NCBI GenBank assembly: GCA_024695025.1
Contig: JAILIY010000030.1
Span: 1 to 34,931, forward strand
DNA: 34,931 bases
From: Acholeplasmatales bacterium
Lineage (GTDB): Bacteria; Bacillota_I; Bacilli_A; Acholeplasmatales; Anaeroplasmataceae
Reading direction: 5' to 3'
Position 1 is the first letter of the stretch. Each line of letters opens with the position of its first letter. Both the position numbers and the translations under genes were made by a program. The notes beneath the pieces are model-generated. The model saw only the letters and a list, made by a program, of their open reading frames with translations. It did not search any database and had not been told where the DNA came from. This document shows, in pieces, positions 18,438-27,844 of the stretch.

Positions 18438-19473
18438 TTTTCAAATCCTCGTATACTGTTATACTACAAAGCCACGCAAAAAATAAATTATAGCCGCCAC
18501 AAACTCCGTCACAGTCAATCACTTCACCCATAACATAAATATTACTGTCTGATTTAAGTGATAAGTTATCGTTAATATAATTAATATCAATTCCACCGAC
18601 ACAAACTTGTGCAAATTCAAAATCATAAGTTGATTTAATATTTAAAACAATCTTATTAGGGTCTAAATTATATTTATTAATATAATCTAAAAGCTTAGGA
18701 TTAATGACGCTTTCTAATGTATTATATTTTTTATTATCTAGTAAATCAATAACAATTTTACTTTTTTGGTTATCTAAATGTTGATAATAACTTGATAAAT
18801 TCATCACACATATACCAGAAATACCATCATCTTTAAAAATGATTTCTCCGCTTTCTTTGTGAATTAATTTATCGCTACTGTATAATGATACATTACATTT
18901 ACATCTAACACCTGATATAGCTTTAATATTCTCTTTTACTTTAAAGCCTACAAGTGATGGTTTAAAGTCATTAAATTTGACATTTAATGATTTCAAATAA
19001 TCGTAACTAAAACTATTTTTAAATGATGCATATGAACCTGTACAAATAATTATTTTATCGTATGGTCCATAGTTTTCAACATAATATTTGTCACCTTTAT
19101 TTTTTATATTATTGACAAATAAATCAATGATATTTCCTTTATTATTCTTTAATAAAATATTAAGGACAGATAGACTTGATTCACTTATTGGGTAAAGTCT
19201 TCCTTCACCATCTTCTTTAGTATAAATATTTAATTCTTTAAATAGATTAAATACTTTATCTTTATTAACTAATAATTTAGATAATAATTTGTTGTCATGA
19301 TAATATTTTTTATCAATATTAGTGTTGGCAATATTACATCTACCATTGCCTGAGGCAAGGATTTTTCTTCCAAGCTTACCACTATTGAAAATATCATAAT
19401 TTATATTAAGTTTTGAAATTAATGCCCCAAGCATTAAACCTGAAGCTCCACCACCAATAATAGCTACTTTCAT
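18418..19473 (-). CDS. HI0933/YhiN-family flavoprotein (NAD(P)/FAD-dependent oxidoreductase)
   Basis: VAIIGGGASGLMLGALISK; GRKILASGNGRCNIANTN; GEVIDCDGVCGGYNLFFAW. Start refined to ATG 19473 after AAAGGTG. Confidence 0.9.
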   Translation of the reverse strand: MKVAIIGGGASGLMLGALISKLNINYDIFNSGKLGRKILASGNGRCNIANTNIDKKYYHDNKLLSKLLVNKDKVFNLFKELNIYTKEDGEGRLYPISESSLSVLNILLKNNKGNIIDLFVNNIKNKGDKYYVENYGPYDKIIICTGSYASFKNSFSYDYLKSLNVKFNDFKPSLVGFKVKENIKAISGVRCKCNVSLYSSDKLIHKESGEIIFKDDGISGICVMNLSSYYQHLDNQKSKIVIDLLDNKKYNTLESVINPKLLDYINKYNLDPNKIVLNIKSTYDFEFAQVCVGGIDINYINDNLSLKSDSNIYVMGEVIDCDGVCGGYNLFFAWLCSITVYEDLKNEISNK

Positions 19474-19551
19474 TTTCAAACACCTTTTTAATTATATCAT
19501 AAAATATAATTATTATGTATAGAAAAAATACAATTCACTATATACAAAAAT

Positions 19552-19579
19552 ACTCCTTTAGGAATATTCCCAAAGGAGT
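19552..19579 (-). terminator. Terminator downstream of the zinc-ribbon/TPR protein gene
   Basis: ACTCCTTT-AGGAATATTCCC-AAAGGAGT hairpin just past the stop at 19588. Confidence 0.75.
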
Positions 19580-19587
19580 TATTTTCA

Positions 19588-21213
19588 TTAACGATTCATA
19601 TTTAATTCTTTTTCAATAACGTACATTCTCTTCTTATATTTTTCAATCTTGTCATCAATTGGGTTAATACGAGAAGCTAATTCTCTCTTCTTAGTAACGA
19701 TTGATTTACGACACTTATTTAATTGATCCATATAACCAGCACGTTCCTTGTTAGAATAAACTGGATTGTCTTTTAATACTTGAAGCTTGATTGCTTCTTC
19801 TTCAAGTTTCTTTAATTCATTTAATTCAGGCATCTTAAGTTTTGAATTTTCAAGTTCGAAAATTTCATGGTCAAGTTTTTGACGTTCATCAAGTAATTCT
19901 TGTTTTTCTTCTTGGTGTTCTTCCCAATACTTTTCATTCTTGATCTTTTGGTCAACACGGTCACGCTTACGAATATCAACGAATTTATCGTCTAGTTTTT
20001 TCTTCGCAGCCTTGATCTTTTCAAGACGCATATTTCTTTCTTGCATTGAACATTCAATACCAACTTTAACCTTTGAACCTTTGTGTTCATAACCCTTGTT
20101 ACGAATAATAGATTCATGCATCTTAACTAAGCTTGATAAGATTGCAGTTACTGTACCATGTCTTTTAGCGATATCAATTAGATAATCCCAACAATTGATA
20201 CATACATCTTGAGTAGCAACAAATTTCTTATATGCTTCTACAGTTTGAGTTTCTTTCTTCTTACCGAAGTCAGTTAATGCTTGCTTACTAATCTTAGTAA
20301 CAACGGCGCTAATGTTAGATGCTAATTTATCTTCATAAGTTACAATATCAACACCAAATGTTTGGTTTGCCTTACGCATCATTGGTTCTACTGTATCAAT
20401 TGTATCTTTAACCTTAGCGAAGTTTTCTTCAGATGGAACTTTAGCAAAATCAATACAACTCTTAAGAACATATGCAACCATAATATCGATTAAGTTTGTT
20501 CTTACTGTGAATTGATAATCTTCAAATTCATCTTTTTCAGCATTTTGTAGACATGAATTCCAACAATTGATAGCTTCAAGGAATCTGAAGTTTTGTGGAG
20601 TTGATTGTCTAGCAGCACAGTTACCTTTCATTAACCAAGCGTCACTATTTTTACCATCTAATTCAATTACACGGTTTGCATAGTTTTCAGCATCTGTATA
20701 GTTTTCTGAATCATAAGCATTTTCTGAAAGAATGAATAAGTTTTCAATCATTTGTAATGATCCAGCAGGTGCGCTGTTGTCGATTTGACGTTTGATTTGT
20801 TGAACTGGTTTTGCTTGTTGTACAGGCTTAGCTTGTACAGGTTTTACTACTACTTTCTTAACTACTGTTGGACCTGCTTTAGTAACTGGTTTTGCTTGTA
20901 CTGTAGGTCTAACTTGTGAAACGATACGTTTCGCTGCTTGAGGATCTTGTGTTTGTGCACCAGCTGGCTTTCCAACTACTACCTTTCTTACGATTGTAGG
21001 GGCTGCCTTTGGTTTTAATACTGCATTTTCCTCTGGTTGTTGTGGTGCTTCTTTTACTTCTTGTTGTTTTGCATGTGGTTTGTCATCTACTTCTCTAAAT
21101 AGCGTTTTAGCCTCGTCAACTGAATATTTTGCACCACAAACTTGGCACTCGAACATTCCTTCGACTTTGACGAAGTCGGATTCACCACATAAATCACATA
21201 CTATCTTTTTCAT
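19588..21213 (-). CDS. Zinc-ribbon protein with Pro/Gln/Lys/Val-rich linker, TPR-like region and coiled-coil C-terminus
   Basis: CDLCGESDFVKVEGMFECQVCGAKYSVDEA zinc ribbon; linker repeats PTIVRKVVVGKP / PTVVKKVVVKP / QAKPVQQAKPVQQ; TPR-like SENAYDSENYTDAENYANRVIELDGKNSDAWLMKGNC. Start at 21213 after AAAGGAG. Confidence 0.75.
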   Translation of the reverse strand: MKKIVCDLCGESDFVKVEGMFECQVCGAKYSVDEAKTLFREVDDKPHAKQQEVKEAPQQPEENAVLKPKAAPTIVRKVVVGKPAGAQTQDPQAAKRIVSQVRPTVQAKPVTKAGPTVVKKVVVKPVQAKPVQQAKPVQQIKRQIDNSAPAGSLQMIENLFILSENAYDSENYTDAENYANRVIELDGKNSDAWLMKGNCAARQSTPQNFRFLEAINCWNSCLQNAEKDEFEDYQFTVRTNLIDIMVAYVLKSCIDFAKVPSEENFAKVKDTIDTVEPMMRKANQTFGVDIVTYEDKLASNISAVVTKISKQALTDFGKKKETQTVEAYKKFVATQDVCINCWDYLIDIAKRHGTVTAILSSLVKMHESIIRNKGYEHKGSKVKVGIECSMQERNMRLEKIKAAKKKLDDKFVDIRKRDRVDQKIKNEKYWEEHQEEKQELLDERQKLDHEIFELENSKLKMPELNELKKLEEEAIKLQVLKDNPVYSNKERAGYMDQLNKCRKSIVTKKRELASRINPIDDKIEKYKKRMYVIEKELNMNR

Positions 21214-21654
21214 GTGTTTTCTCCTTTTCATTATTCATATTAACCAACCCTGTAGTACGCTCCTGTTTCCGGTTGACTTCTAAATTGTTTTAAAAATATG
21301 AGAATTCTTACAAAATAGGCACTATCACTTTATTAGCTATTTAAGCACCAAATATAACTAAAAAGCTTATTCTTAAGAATATAGGTGTGCGTTTGTAGAA
21401 TGTAGAACCAAATCTACTAACTCTTTTTTAAATTTTGCATACTACTTTATGTTTAATCGAAGTAAGACTTCGAATATAACCTAATTTATCTATAATCAAT
21501 TGATTTTTTAAAATCGCTTACATACATTATATCTAGAAATATTGTATCATATAAGGATTTTTTTATCAAGTCAATTTTGCTCAAATCATGCTTAAAAAAG
21601 ATGAATAATGCTCGTTTTATTGATAAAAACCGCGTTTTAAACCAAAAAAGAAAA

Positions 21655-21678
21655 AAGCCAAAGCTTATGCTCTGGCTT
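21655..21678 (-). terminator. Terminator overlapping the end of the GT8-PlsC gene
   Basis: AAGCCAaAGC-tta-tGCTcTGGCTT hairpin with an adjacent A-rich (minus-strand T-rich) tract. Confidence 0.6.
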
Positions 21679-23461
21679 GAGTTGTATATTCTAGTTTTGT
21701 ATGATATACACTTTCGTATATTTCTTTCCATACTTCATAATTCTTATCCATAATATATTGAACATTTTCAATATTAGTCTTATTTTTGTCAGGATAAATA
21801 GGTTCTGAAATATGAATTGTATATTCTTGAACCTTAAAACCATCTGGACCAATCTTGTCACTATCTTCCATTGTGATAAAGATAGGTACTACTGGTACAT
21901 TAGCCTTAACTGCAAATTGGAAAGCACCTTTCTTAAGTGGTTTAGGCTTACGGTAATTCCACCACATGCTTTGTTCAGGATATACTAATACTAAATTACC
22001 TTTTTGTAATAATTTATTCATACTTCTCATAAACTTAACCATAGTCTTTGTATTACTTGAAAGTGGTAAAGTGTAGCAGTTTCTCATAAGAAGTCCATAA
22101 AAACCACCAAATGAAGTATAATTACCTTCTCTTATTACTCTAAAGAATCTTCTTTTCTTACGAGCTTTAGATGTTTCAAAAGCTTGTTCATATGCAACTT
22201 GGATTGCAAAAGATTCAAATGCATTGAAATGGTTAGAAGTTAAAATAGCACCGCTATCTAAATTCTTTAAGTTTTCAATACCTTTAATTTCTTTAATTAT
22301 TAAATTTTGTTCCTTCATTTGCTTATTTAAGAACTTTCTTGCTAAGAAATAAGCAAATTTAGTTTTGATTTTAGATCTAATTTTCTTTCTTTCGTAATCT
22401 ACTTGATCAGGTAATAATTCTTTTGAAGGTGGGTCTTGTTCAACATCTTGATCAAATTTACCTTCTAGTTCATATTCTTCAATCTTTCTTAAGACTTTTA
22501 ATCTATCAACAGACTTAATACCTAATTTAGATTTACAATTAACAAATGTATCTATTCTTTGGATTTCTTCATTTGCAAGCTTAACAAGTCCATCGTAGCC
22601 TTCCATATCTTTCTTTAGGCTTTCTTCTGTAACTGAATTTCTAACAGCTAATACTTGATCATAAAATGGAGTCATTTTTGCATACTTCCACCAAATGTCA
22701 GAAAATTGTGAATCACATTTCCATGGTTTTCCCCACATTAGGTAGTGAATCATTTTTGCTTCTTCTGGCTTACATAAAATTTTTAAATCACCAAATGATT
22801 CTGTATTCCAAGCATTGTCAATCCATGTAACTCTATTGAAACAGATAATATTTAAATAATCTTCATCTTGAGTTACTTTACATTCATAAACATTTAATAA
22901 ATTTAAGAATTGTTCTAATACACATTCTTCTCTAAATAATTTACAGTTGATTAAAATATGACCTGCATTGAAGAATTTATGTCTGTCTAAGCCTAAATTC
23001 TTTTCAACATATGTACCAAACAAATCAATTTGTTCCATTGCTTGTTCTGTACATCCACCGATTAAATTATTTCCTAATTCATGGTTATAAAATTCAGAAA
23101 TATCACCAGGAACGATTACGTCACTGTCAATATAAATTGCTTTATCATATTGTTTGAACATTTCAGCGATAAATAATCTGAAATATGTTGTCTTTGTATA
23201 ATAATCTCTAACAGGAAGTTTATCCTTAATAGAATTATAATAAGAAGAAACGTCAACAAATTCTAATTCGAAATTATCACTAATATTTTCGTATGCTAAT
23301 TTTTTGTTTTCCTCATCTATATCAACATTTAGAATATATGCTTTGTAATTGTAATCCTTACTTGCATTTTCCATTATTGATTTTAGAGTTACAGCTGTGA
23401 ACTTGTAATATTTGTTATCACAAGCAAAGAAAATTGGAATAATTTTATCATTCATCTTCAT
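21665..23461 (-). CDS. Fusion: GT8-family glycosyltransferase and PlsC-like acyltransferase
   Basis: GT8: IPIFFACDNKYYKFTAVTLKSI, KAIYIDSDVIV (DxD), FNAGHILINCKLF, HYLMWGKPW. PlsC-like: SGAILTSNHFNAFESFA, FYGLLMRNCYTLPL, LVLVYPEQSMWW, KKGAFQFAVKANVPVVPIFI. AAAGGAG SD. Confidence 0.88.
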   Translation of the reverse strand: MKMNDKIIPIFFACDNKYYKFTAVTLKSIMENASKDYNYKAYILNVDIDEENKKLAYENISDNFELEFVDVSSYYNSIKDKLPVRDYYTKTTYFRLFIAEMFKQYDKAIYIDSDVIVPGDISEFYNHELGNNLIGGCTEQAMEQIDLFGTYVEKNLGLDRHKFFNAGHILINCKLFREECVLEQFLNLLNVYECKVTQDEDYLNIICFNRVTWIDNAWNTESFGDLKILCKPEEAKMIHYLMWGKPWKCDSQFSDIWWKYAKMTPFYDQVLAVRNSVTEESLKKDMEGYDGLVKLANEEIQRIDTFVNCKSKLGIKSVDRLKVLRKIEEYELEGKFDQDVEQDPPSKELLPDQVDYERKKIRSKIKTKFAYFLARKFLNKQMKEQNLIIKEIKGIENLKNLDSGAILTSNHFNAFESFAIQVAYEQAFETSKARKKRRFFRVIREGNYTSFGGFYGLLMRNCYTLPLSSNTKTMVKFMRSMNKLLQKGNLVLVYPEQSMWWNYRKPKPLKKGAFQFAVKANVPVVPIFITMEDSDKIGPDGFKVQEYTIHISEPIYPDKNKTNIENVQYIMDKNYEVWKEIYESVYHTKLEYTTQARA

Positions 23462-23710
23462 TTAATTTTCTCCTTTGGTAATGCTATAAAACATTAAATC
23501 TTTAAATAAAAATGGCACATAACCAAATTTATTTATTATATTATAGACTTTTAATTCATCTTTGGCAAGTAAAATCGATAAAATTGCGTTGTTACAACAT
23601 ATTTTAGTGTTTTTTGTATATTAAAACTTTTATATTTTTATTTCTATCTAGTTTTAAATACCAATAGAGATAGTCACAAATATTTATTATTTAATTTTTA
23701 ACTTTACGCG

Positions 23711-23743
23711 TTGTAATTATTTATATATTATTATATAATAATA
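23711..23743 (+). promoter_or_regulatory. Promoter of the DUF1836 gene with palindrome over the -10
   Basis: TTGTAA-17 nt-TATAAT (23711-23716, 23734-23739); perfect 18-bp palindrome TATTATTATATAATAATA at 23726-23743. Confidence 0.6.
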
Positions 23744-23762
23744 AATAAGGTAGGAGGAAAGT

Positions 23763-24368
23763 ATGGACTTAAGTAGAAAAAAAGCAATTGAAAGATGGTT
23801 AAATGATTTAAACAACTTTAGTTTTAAAGATTTTAACAATTTACCAGAACTTGATTTATATATGGAACAAGTGATGAAATATCTAGATAAGCAATTATAT
23901 ATATTTCAAACTTCAACAGACGACAAACAAATCACTCCATCAATGATAAATAACTATGTCAAAGGTGAAGTTATACCTGCGCCTAAGGCAAAAAAATATA
24001 GTAAAGAACATCTAGCAATCATCCAAGAAGTATGTTCTTTAAAGAAAGTTTTATCACTTGATGAAATTAAACAAATAATTCAAACAACTTATAAGGATGA
24101 AAACAAAGAATTGACATATGATCACTTCAATATGATCAATACTAATAAGACAGCTAATATCGTAAGTGATGCATTTAAACAATTAAATGATGTCGATGAC
24201 AACGACGAATTGGAACTTACAAACATCGCTTTAGAGTTTGCGATAACAGCTAACTGTTATATCAATATAGCAAAAAGAATTCTTTATTATAATAGAACAT
24301 TTAAATTAAATGAAGAATTCCAAAAAGAAAACGAAGAAAACAATAATAACGAAGAAAGAGGAGAATAA
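23763..24368 (+). CDS. DUF1836-like putative DNA-binding protein
   Basis: DUF1836-like segment QITPSMINNYVKGEVIPAPKAKKYSKEHLAIIQEVCSLKKVLSLDEIKQII; TAGGAGGAAAGTATG start region. Confidence 0.8.
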   Translation: MDLSRKKAIERWLNDLNNFSFKDFNNLPELDLYMEQVMKYLDKQLYIFQTSTDDKQITPSMINNYVKGEVIPAPKAKKYSKEHLAIIQEVCSLKKVLSLDEIKQIIQTTYKDENKELTYDHFNMINTNKTANIVSDAFKQLNDVDDNDELELTNIALEFAITANCYINIAKRILYYNRTFKLNEEFQKENEENNNNEERGE

Positions 24369-24382
24369 ATCTCCTCTTTTTT
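24355..24382 (+). terminator. Terminator overlapping the stop of the DUF1836 gene
   Basis: AAAGAGGAGA-5 nt-TCTCCTCTTT followed by TTT. Confidence 0.85.
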
Positions 24383-24415
24383 ATTTGCAGATATTCTACC
24401 CATGAAATGAAATTA

Positions 24416-24480
24416 TCTGTTGATGAACCTGTTCTTTCAGCTTGTGTATGTTATTTCCATACAGTTTGAAAATCAACAGA
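24416..24480. other. Nested inverted repeats in an intergenic gap (possible structured RNA or pseudogene remnant)
   Basis: Outer TCTGTTGAT (24416-24424)/ATCAACAGA (24472-24480), middle TTTCA (24435-24439)/TGAAA (24467-24471), inner TGTATG (24445-24450)/CATACA (24458-24463). Confidence 0.4.
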
Positions 24481-24529
24481 GTTAACATTTGGATTCATAT
24501 TTAATGACAATAATCTTGGAGGTATCGCG

Positions 24530-24545
24530 AATCCCCTAGGGGATT
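24530..24545. repeat. 16-bp perfect GC-rich palindrome AATCCCCTAGGGGATT
   Basis: Direct reading; unusual composition for an AT-rich intergenic region. Confidence 0.7.
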
Positions 24546-24623
24546 GTTATTCATTTTATCTTTTAATTATTTTATTTGTCTACTTTAGAGACATCATATC
24601 AAGAATTTAGGCAGTTATTTTTA

Positions 24624-25421
24624 TTATTTAGATAATTCTTTACTTCTATTTTTACAAGCTTCGCTACATTCATAAATAGCTTTTTCAAAATTATATTCAT
24701 ATAATTTGTCCAAACCTGCAAGAGTAGTTCCACCCTTTGAACAAACATTTTTAATTAATTGTTCAATTGATTCATCACTTTCTAAAATAAGGGAAGCACT
24801 TGAAATAATTGATTCACAAGTAAGCTTTTTAGCTATTTCATAATCAATACCATCTAAAACCGCCTTATCAATAAATGCTTTGGCAAATAATTCTAAATAA
24901 GCTGGCATAGATCCATTAAGTGCTAAAGATGCGTCCATCTTATCCTCTTCAACTGGATAACATACACCAATTGAATTTAAAATTTCAATTGCCTTTTTAT
25001 AATATTTAGAATCACGATTTTTAGATGCGACAGTTGCTACTGCCTTATTTATTAGGGCAGGAGTATTTGGCATTACTCTTATAATTTCAGCATTCTTAAA
25101 ATTCTTTTCGATATATGAAATTGTAATACCTGCTGCGATACTTATAACACCTTTTCCTTTAAAATCTAATTTAGAGGCAATTTCCATATTTTCTGGGAAT
25201 ACTTGAGGCTTAATTGAAAGTAAAATCATTTCACAATTTGAAAACAATTCTTTTGGACTTTGAGTATAATTAAAGCCTCTTTCTTTATTGTAATAATCTA
25301 CTTCATTATCTGTGTATAGATTTAATAAGATTTCTTCTTTTTTAAATACTTTTGATTTGATGATACCTTCTAAGATGGCACCACCCATTTTCCCTACACC
25401 TAATATACCTAATTTATACAT
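24624..25421 (-). CDS. proC: Pyrroline-5-carboxylate reductase
   Basis: LGILGVGKMGGAILEGI; ILLSIKPQVFPE; RVMPNTPALINKAVATVA; SKGGTTLAGLDKLYE. Confidence 0.95.
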   Translation of the reverse strand: MYKLGILGVGKMGGAILEGIIKSKVFKKEEILLNLYTDNEVDYYNKERGFNYTQSPKELFSNCEMILLSIKPQVFPENMEIASKLDFKGKGVISIAAGITISYIEKNFKNAEIIRVMPNTPALINKAVATVASKNRDSKYYKKAIEILNSIGVCYPVEEDKMDASLALNGSMPAYLELFAKAFIDKAVLDGIDYEIAKKLTCESIISSASLILESDESIEQLIKNVCSKGGTTLAGLDKLYEYNFEKAIYECSEACKNRSKELSK

Positions 25422-26659
25422 TATTTTCTTACACTTCCATTTCCTGAAATAATATATTTATATGTTGTAATTTCACGAAGTCCCATAGGTCCACGTGCGT
25501 GAAGCTTAGTTGTTGAAATACCAATTTCAGCACCAAAACCAAATTCACCACCATCAGTAAATCTAGTTGAAGCGTTGTGATATAGACACGCGCTATCAAC
25601 TTCTGTAAAGAATTTATTTACAGCGTCCATATCCTCTGTAATAATTGCCTCACTGTGCTTAGTTGAATGTTCATTTATAAATTCGATTGCACTATCAACT
25701 CCATCAACTATTTTTACAGAAACGATATAATCATTATATTCTGTATAATAATCTTCATCTGTTGCAGGCTTACAATCGATAATCTTTTGTACCTCTTTAT
25801 CTCCTCTAATCTCAACACTTGGAGTTAGAGTTTCAAATGCTTGTTTTAATTCAGGTAAGAAATTTGCTGCAATTTTTTTATCAACAATTATATTTTCAAT
25901 TGCGTTACATACACTTGGACGTTGATGCTTAGCATTTATACATACATTAAGTGCCATATGTAATTTAGCATCCTCATGTACATAAAGTGTACAATTTCCA
26001 GCACCTGTTTCAATATAAGGTACTTTTGAATTTTCAACTATATAATTAATTAATCTTTTAGATCCTCTAGGTATCAATAAATCAATGTATTCTTTTTTAG
26101 TAATTAATTCATCTGTAGTCTTTCTATCAGTTGATTCAATTAAAGTGATGATATCTGGATTAACTATATCACAAATTGCATTTCTCATTACTTTAACTAA
26201 AGCCTTATTTGTATTGATAGCTTCCTTACCACCCTTTAGTACACAAGCATTAGCTGTCTTAATTGTTAAGGCTGTGATATCTACACTTACGTTAGGACGA
26301 GATTCAAATATTGCACAAATTACTCCAAATGGTACTCTGATTTTTTTGATATTTAAACCATTTTCAGGATTAAATTCTTCAATAACTTCACCGATATAAT
26401 CTTTTAAATTCATTACATCAATTACTGAATCTGCAATATTATTTAATCTTTTTTCGTCTAATTTAAGTCTGTCGACCATTACACTAGATATACCGTTTGC
26501 TTTGGCATTATTTATATCTTTTTCATTTTCTTCTAAAATAAATTTAATATTATCCTTTAATGCTTTAGAAATATTTTCTAAACATTTATTTCTATTCTCA
26601 TTAGATAATTTTAATAATTCTTTTTGAGCAAGCTTACAGCTATTTAATAAAGAATCCAT
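25421..26659 (-). CDS. proA: Gamma-glutamyl phosphate reductase
   Basis: IRVPFGVICAIFESRPNVSVDITALTIKTANACVLKGGKEA; GAGNCTLYVHEDA; GEFGFGAEIGISTTKLHARGPMGL; AAAGGAGG SD. Confidence 0.97.
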   Translation of the reverse strand: MDSLLNSCKLAQKELLKLSNENRNKCLENISKALKDNIKFILEENEKDINNAKANGISSVMVDRLKLDEKRLNNIADSVIDVMNLKDYIGEVIEEFNPENGLNIKKIRVPFGVICAIFESRPNVSVDITALTIKTANACVLKGGKEAINTNKALVKVMRNAICDIVNPDIITLIESTDRKTTDELITKKEYIDLLIPRGSKRLINYIVENSKVPYIETGAGNCTLYVHEDAKLHMALNVCINAKHQRPSVCNAIENIIVDKKIAANFLPELKQAFETLTPSVEIRGDKEVQKIIDCKPATDEDYYTEYNDYIVSVKIVDGVDSAIEFINEHSTKHSEAIITEDMDAVNKFFTEVDSACLYHNASTRFTDGGEFGFGAEIGISTTKLHARGPMGLREITTYKYIISGNGSVRK

Positions 26660-27785
26660 AAAACTCCTCCTTTATTACAACTAAATTATCAGCATGTATA
26701 ACTTCACTTTTGCCTTTATATCCTAAAATATCAGTAAATTCACTACTCTTATGTCCTTTAATTAAATTAATTTCATTAGATGAATAATTAGAAATACCTT
26801 TGGCAATTATTACACCATCACTATTTTTAATATCAATTATAGAACCTTTTAAGAATTCACCTTTACAATCAGTTATACCTGTTGGTAAAATAGATACTTT
26901 TTTTACATTTAAATCATTTTTAAAATTCTTATCTAATATAATTTGTCCACAAGAATTAGTCTTAAAAATCATCCAATCATCTCTTGAAGATATACATTTT
27001 TCATATTTATTGAATAATGTACCTATTTCTTCTCCTTTGACGATATTGACTAATTCATCTATTTTATTTGAATTACAAATAATCATATCCAGTCCACTCA
27101 TATTAGATATTAAGGCAGCCTTAATTTTAGTTTCCATACCGCCTGTACCAACTTTTGATGTTGCACCTGTTGCCATAGAGATGATAGATTCATCTATATG
27201 CTTTACATCTGAAATCATTTTGGCATCATCATATAATTTAGGATTTTTGTCATATAATCCATTTATATCAGAAAATAATATTAATAAATCTGCACTTACC
27301 ATAGGTGAAATTAAAGAAGCTAATGTATCGTTGTCACCAACCTTTATTTCATCTACTGCCAAGGCATCATTTTCATTGATTACTGGGATGATATTATTTT
27401 TAAACATACTATCTAATGTATCAGATAATAATACCATTCTCTTTCTTACTTGGAAGTCGTCATGATTAACTAATATTTGACCTAATTTTAATTCATATAA
27501 ATTCGCAACACTATTATAGCTTTCCATAAGCTTTGCTTGACCTACTGCCGCACAAGCTTGTTTTAAAGCCATATTGGTAGGCTTTTTAGTAAGACCTAGT
27601 TCATGCATGCCTACAGCAATTGCCCCACTTGTAACTAAACAAGAGTCTATGCCTAAATCTTTTAGCTTTGAAAAGCCAGACATAATAGAATTTAACATCT
27701 TGATATTGATGCTTAAATCTTTTTTTACAAGGCTTGATGAACCGACCTTAATTACTATTCTTTTTATGTTCTTAAAATCTCTCAT
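26640..27785 (-). CDS. proB: Glutamate 5-kinase (with C-terminal PUA-like region)
   Basis: RIVIKVGSSSLV; VTSGAIAVGM; PVINENDALAVDEIKVGDNDTLASLIS; GTGGMETKIKAA. ATG at 27785 preceded by GGAAGTGA is favoured over 27803. Confidence 0.95.
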   Translation of the reverse strand: MRDFKNIKRIVIKVGSSSLVKKDLSINIKMLNSIMSGFSKLKDLGIDSCLVTSGAIAVGMHELGLTKKPTNMALKQACAAVGQAKLMESYNSVANLYELKLGQILVNHDDFQVRKRMVLLSDTLDSMFKNNIIPVINENDALAVDEIKVGDNDTLASLISPMVSADLLILFSDINGLYDKNPKLYDDAKMISDVKHIDESIISMATGATSKVGTGGMETKIKAALISNMSGLDMIICNSNKIDELVNIVKGEEIGTLFNKYEKCISSRDDWMIFKTNSCGQIILDKNFKNDLNVKKVSILPTGITDCKGEFLKGSIIDIKNSDGVIIAKGISNYSSNEINLIKGHKSSEFTDILGYKGKSEVIHADNLVVIKEEFYGFFIK

Positions 27786-27844
27786 AAAATCACTTCCAAA
27801 CATTAATTATTATACAATAATATCATTTAACATTAAAGAAATAA

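Noticed and set aside
21486-21731. 81-aa minus-strand ORF
   Set aside because: Overlaps the 3' end and terminator of the GT8-PlsC gene; no convincing start or motif.
26800-27465. 221-aa plus-strand ORF
   Set aside because: Fully antisense to proB, which has complete glutamate kinase motifs; low-complexity I/L/S-rich translation typical of antisense shadow ORFs.
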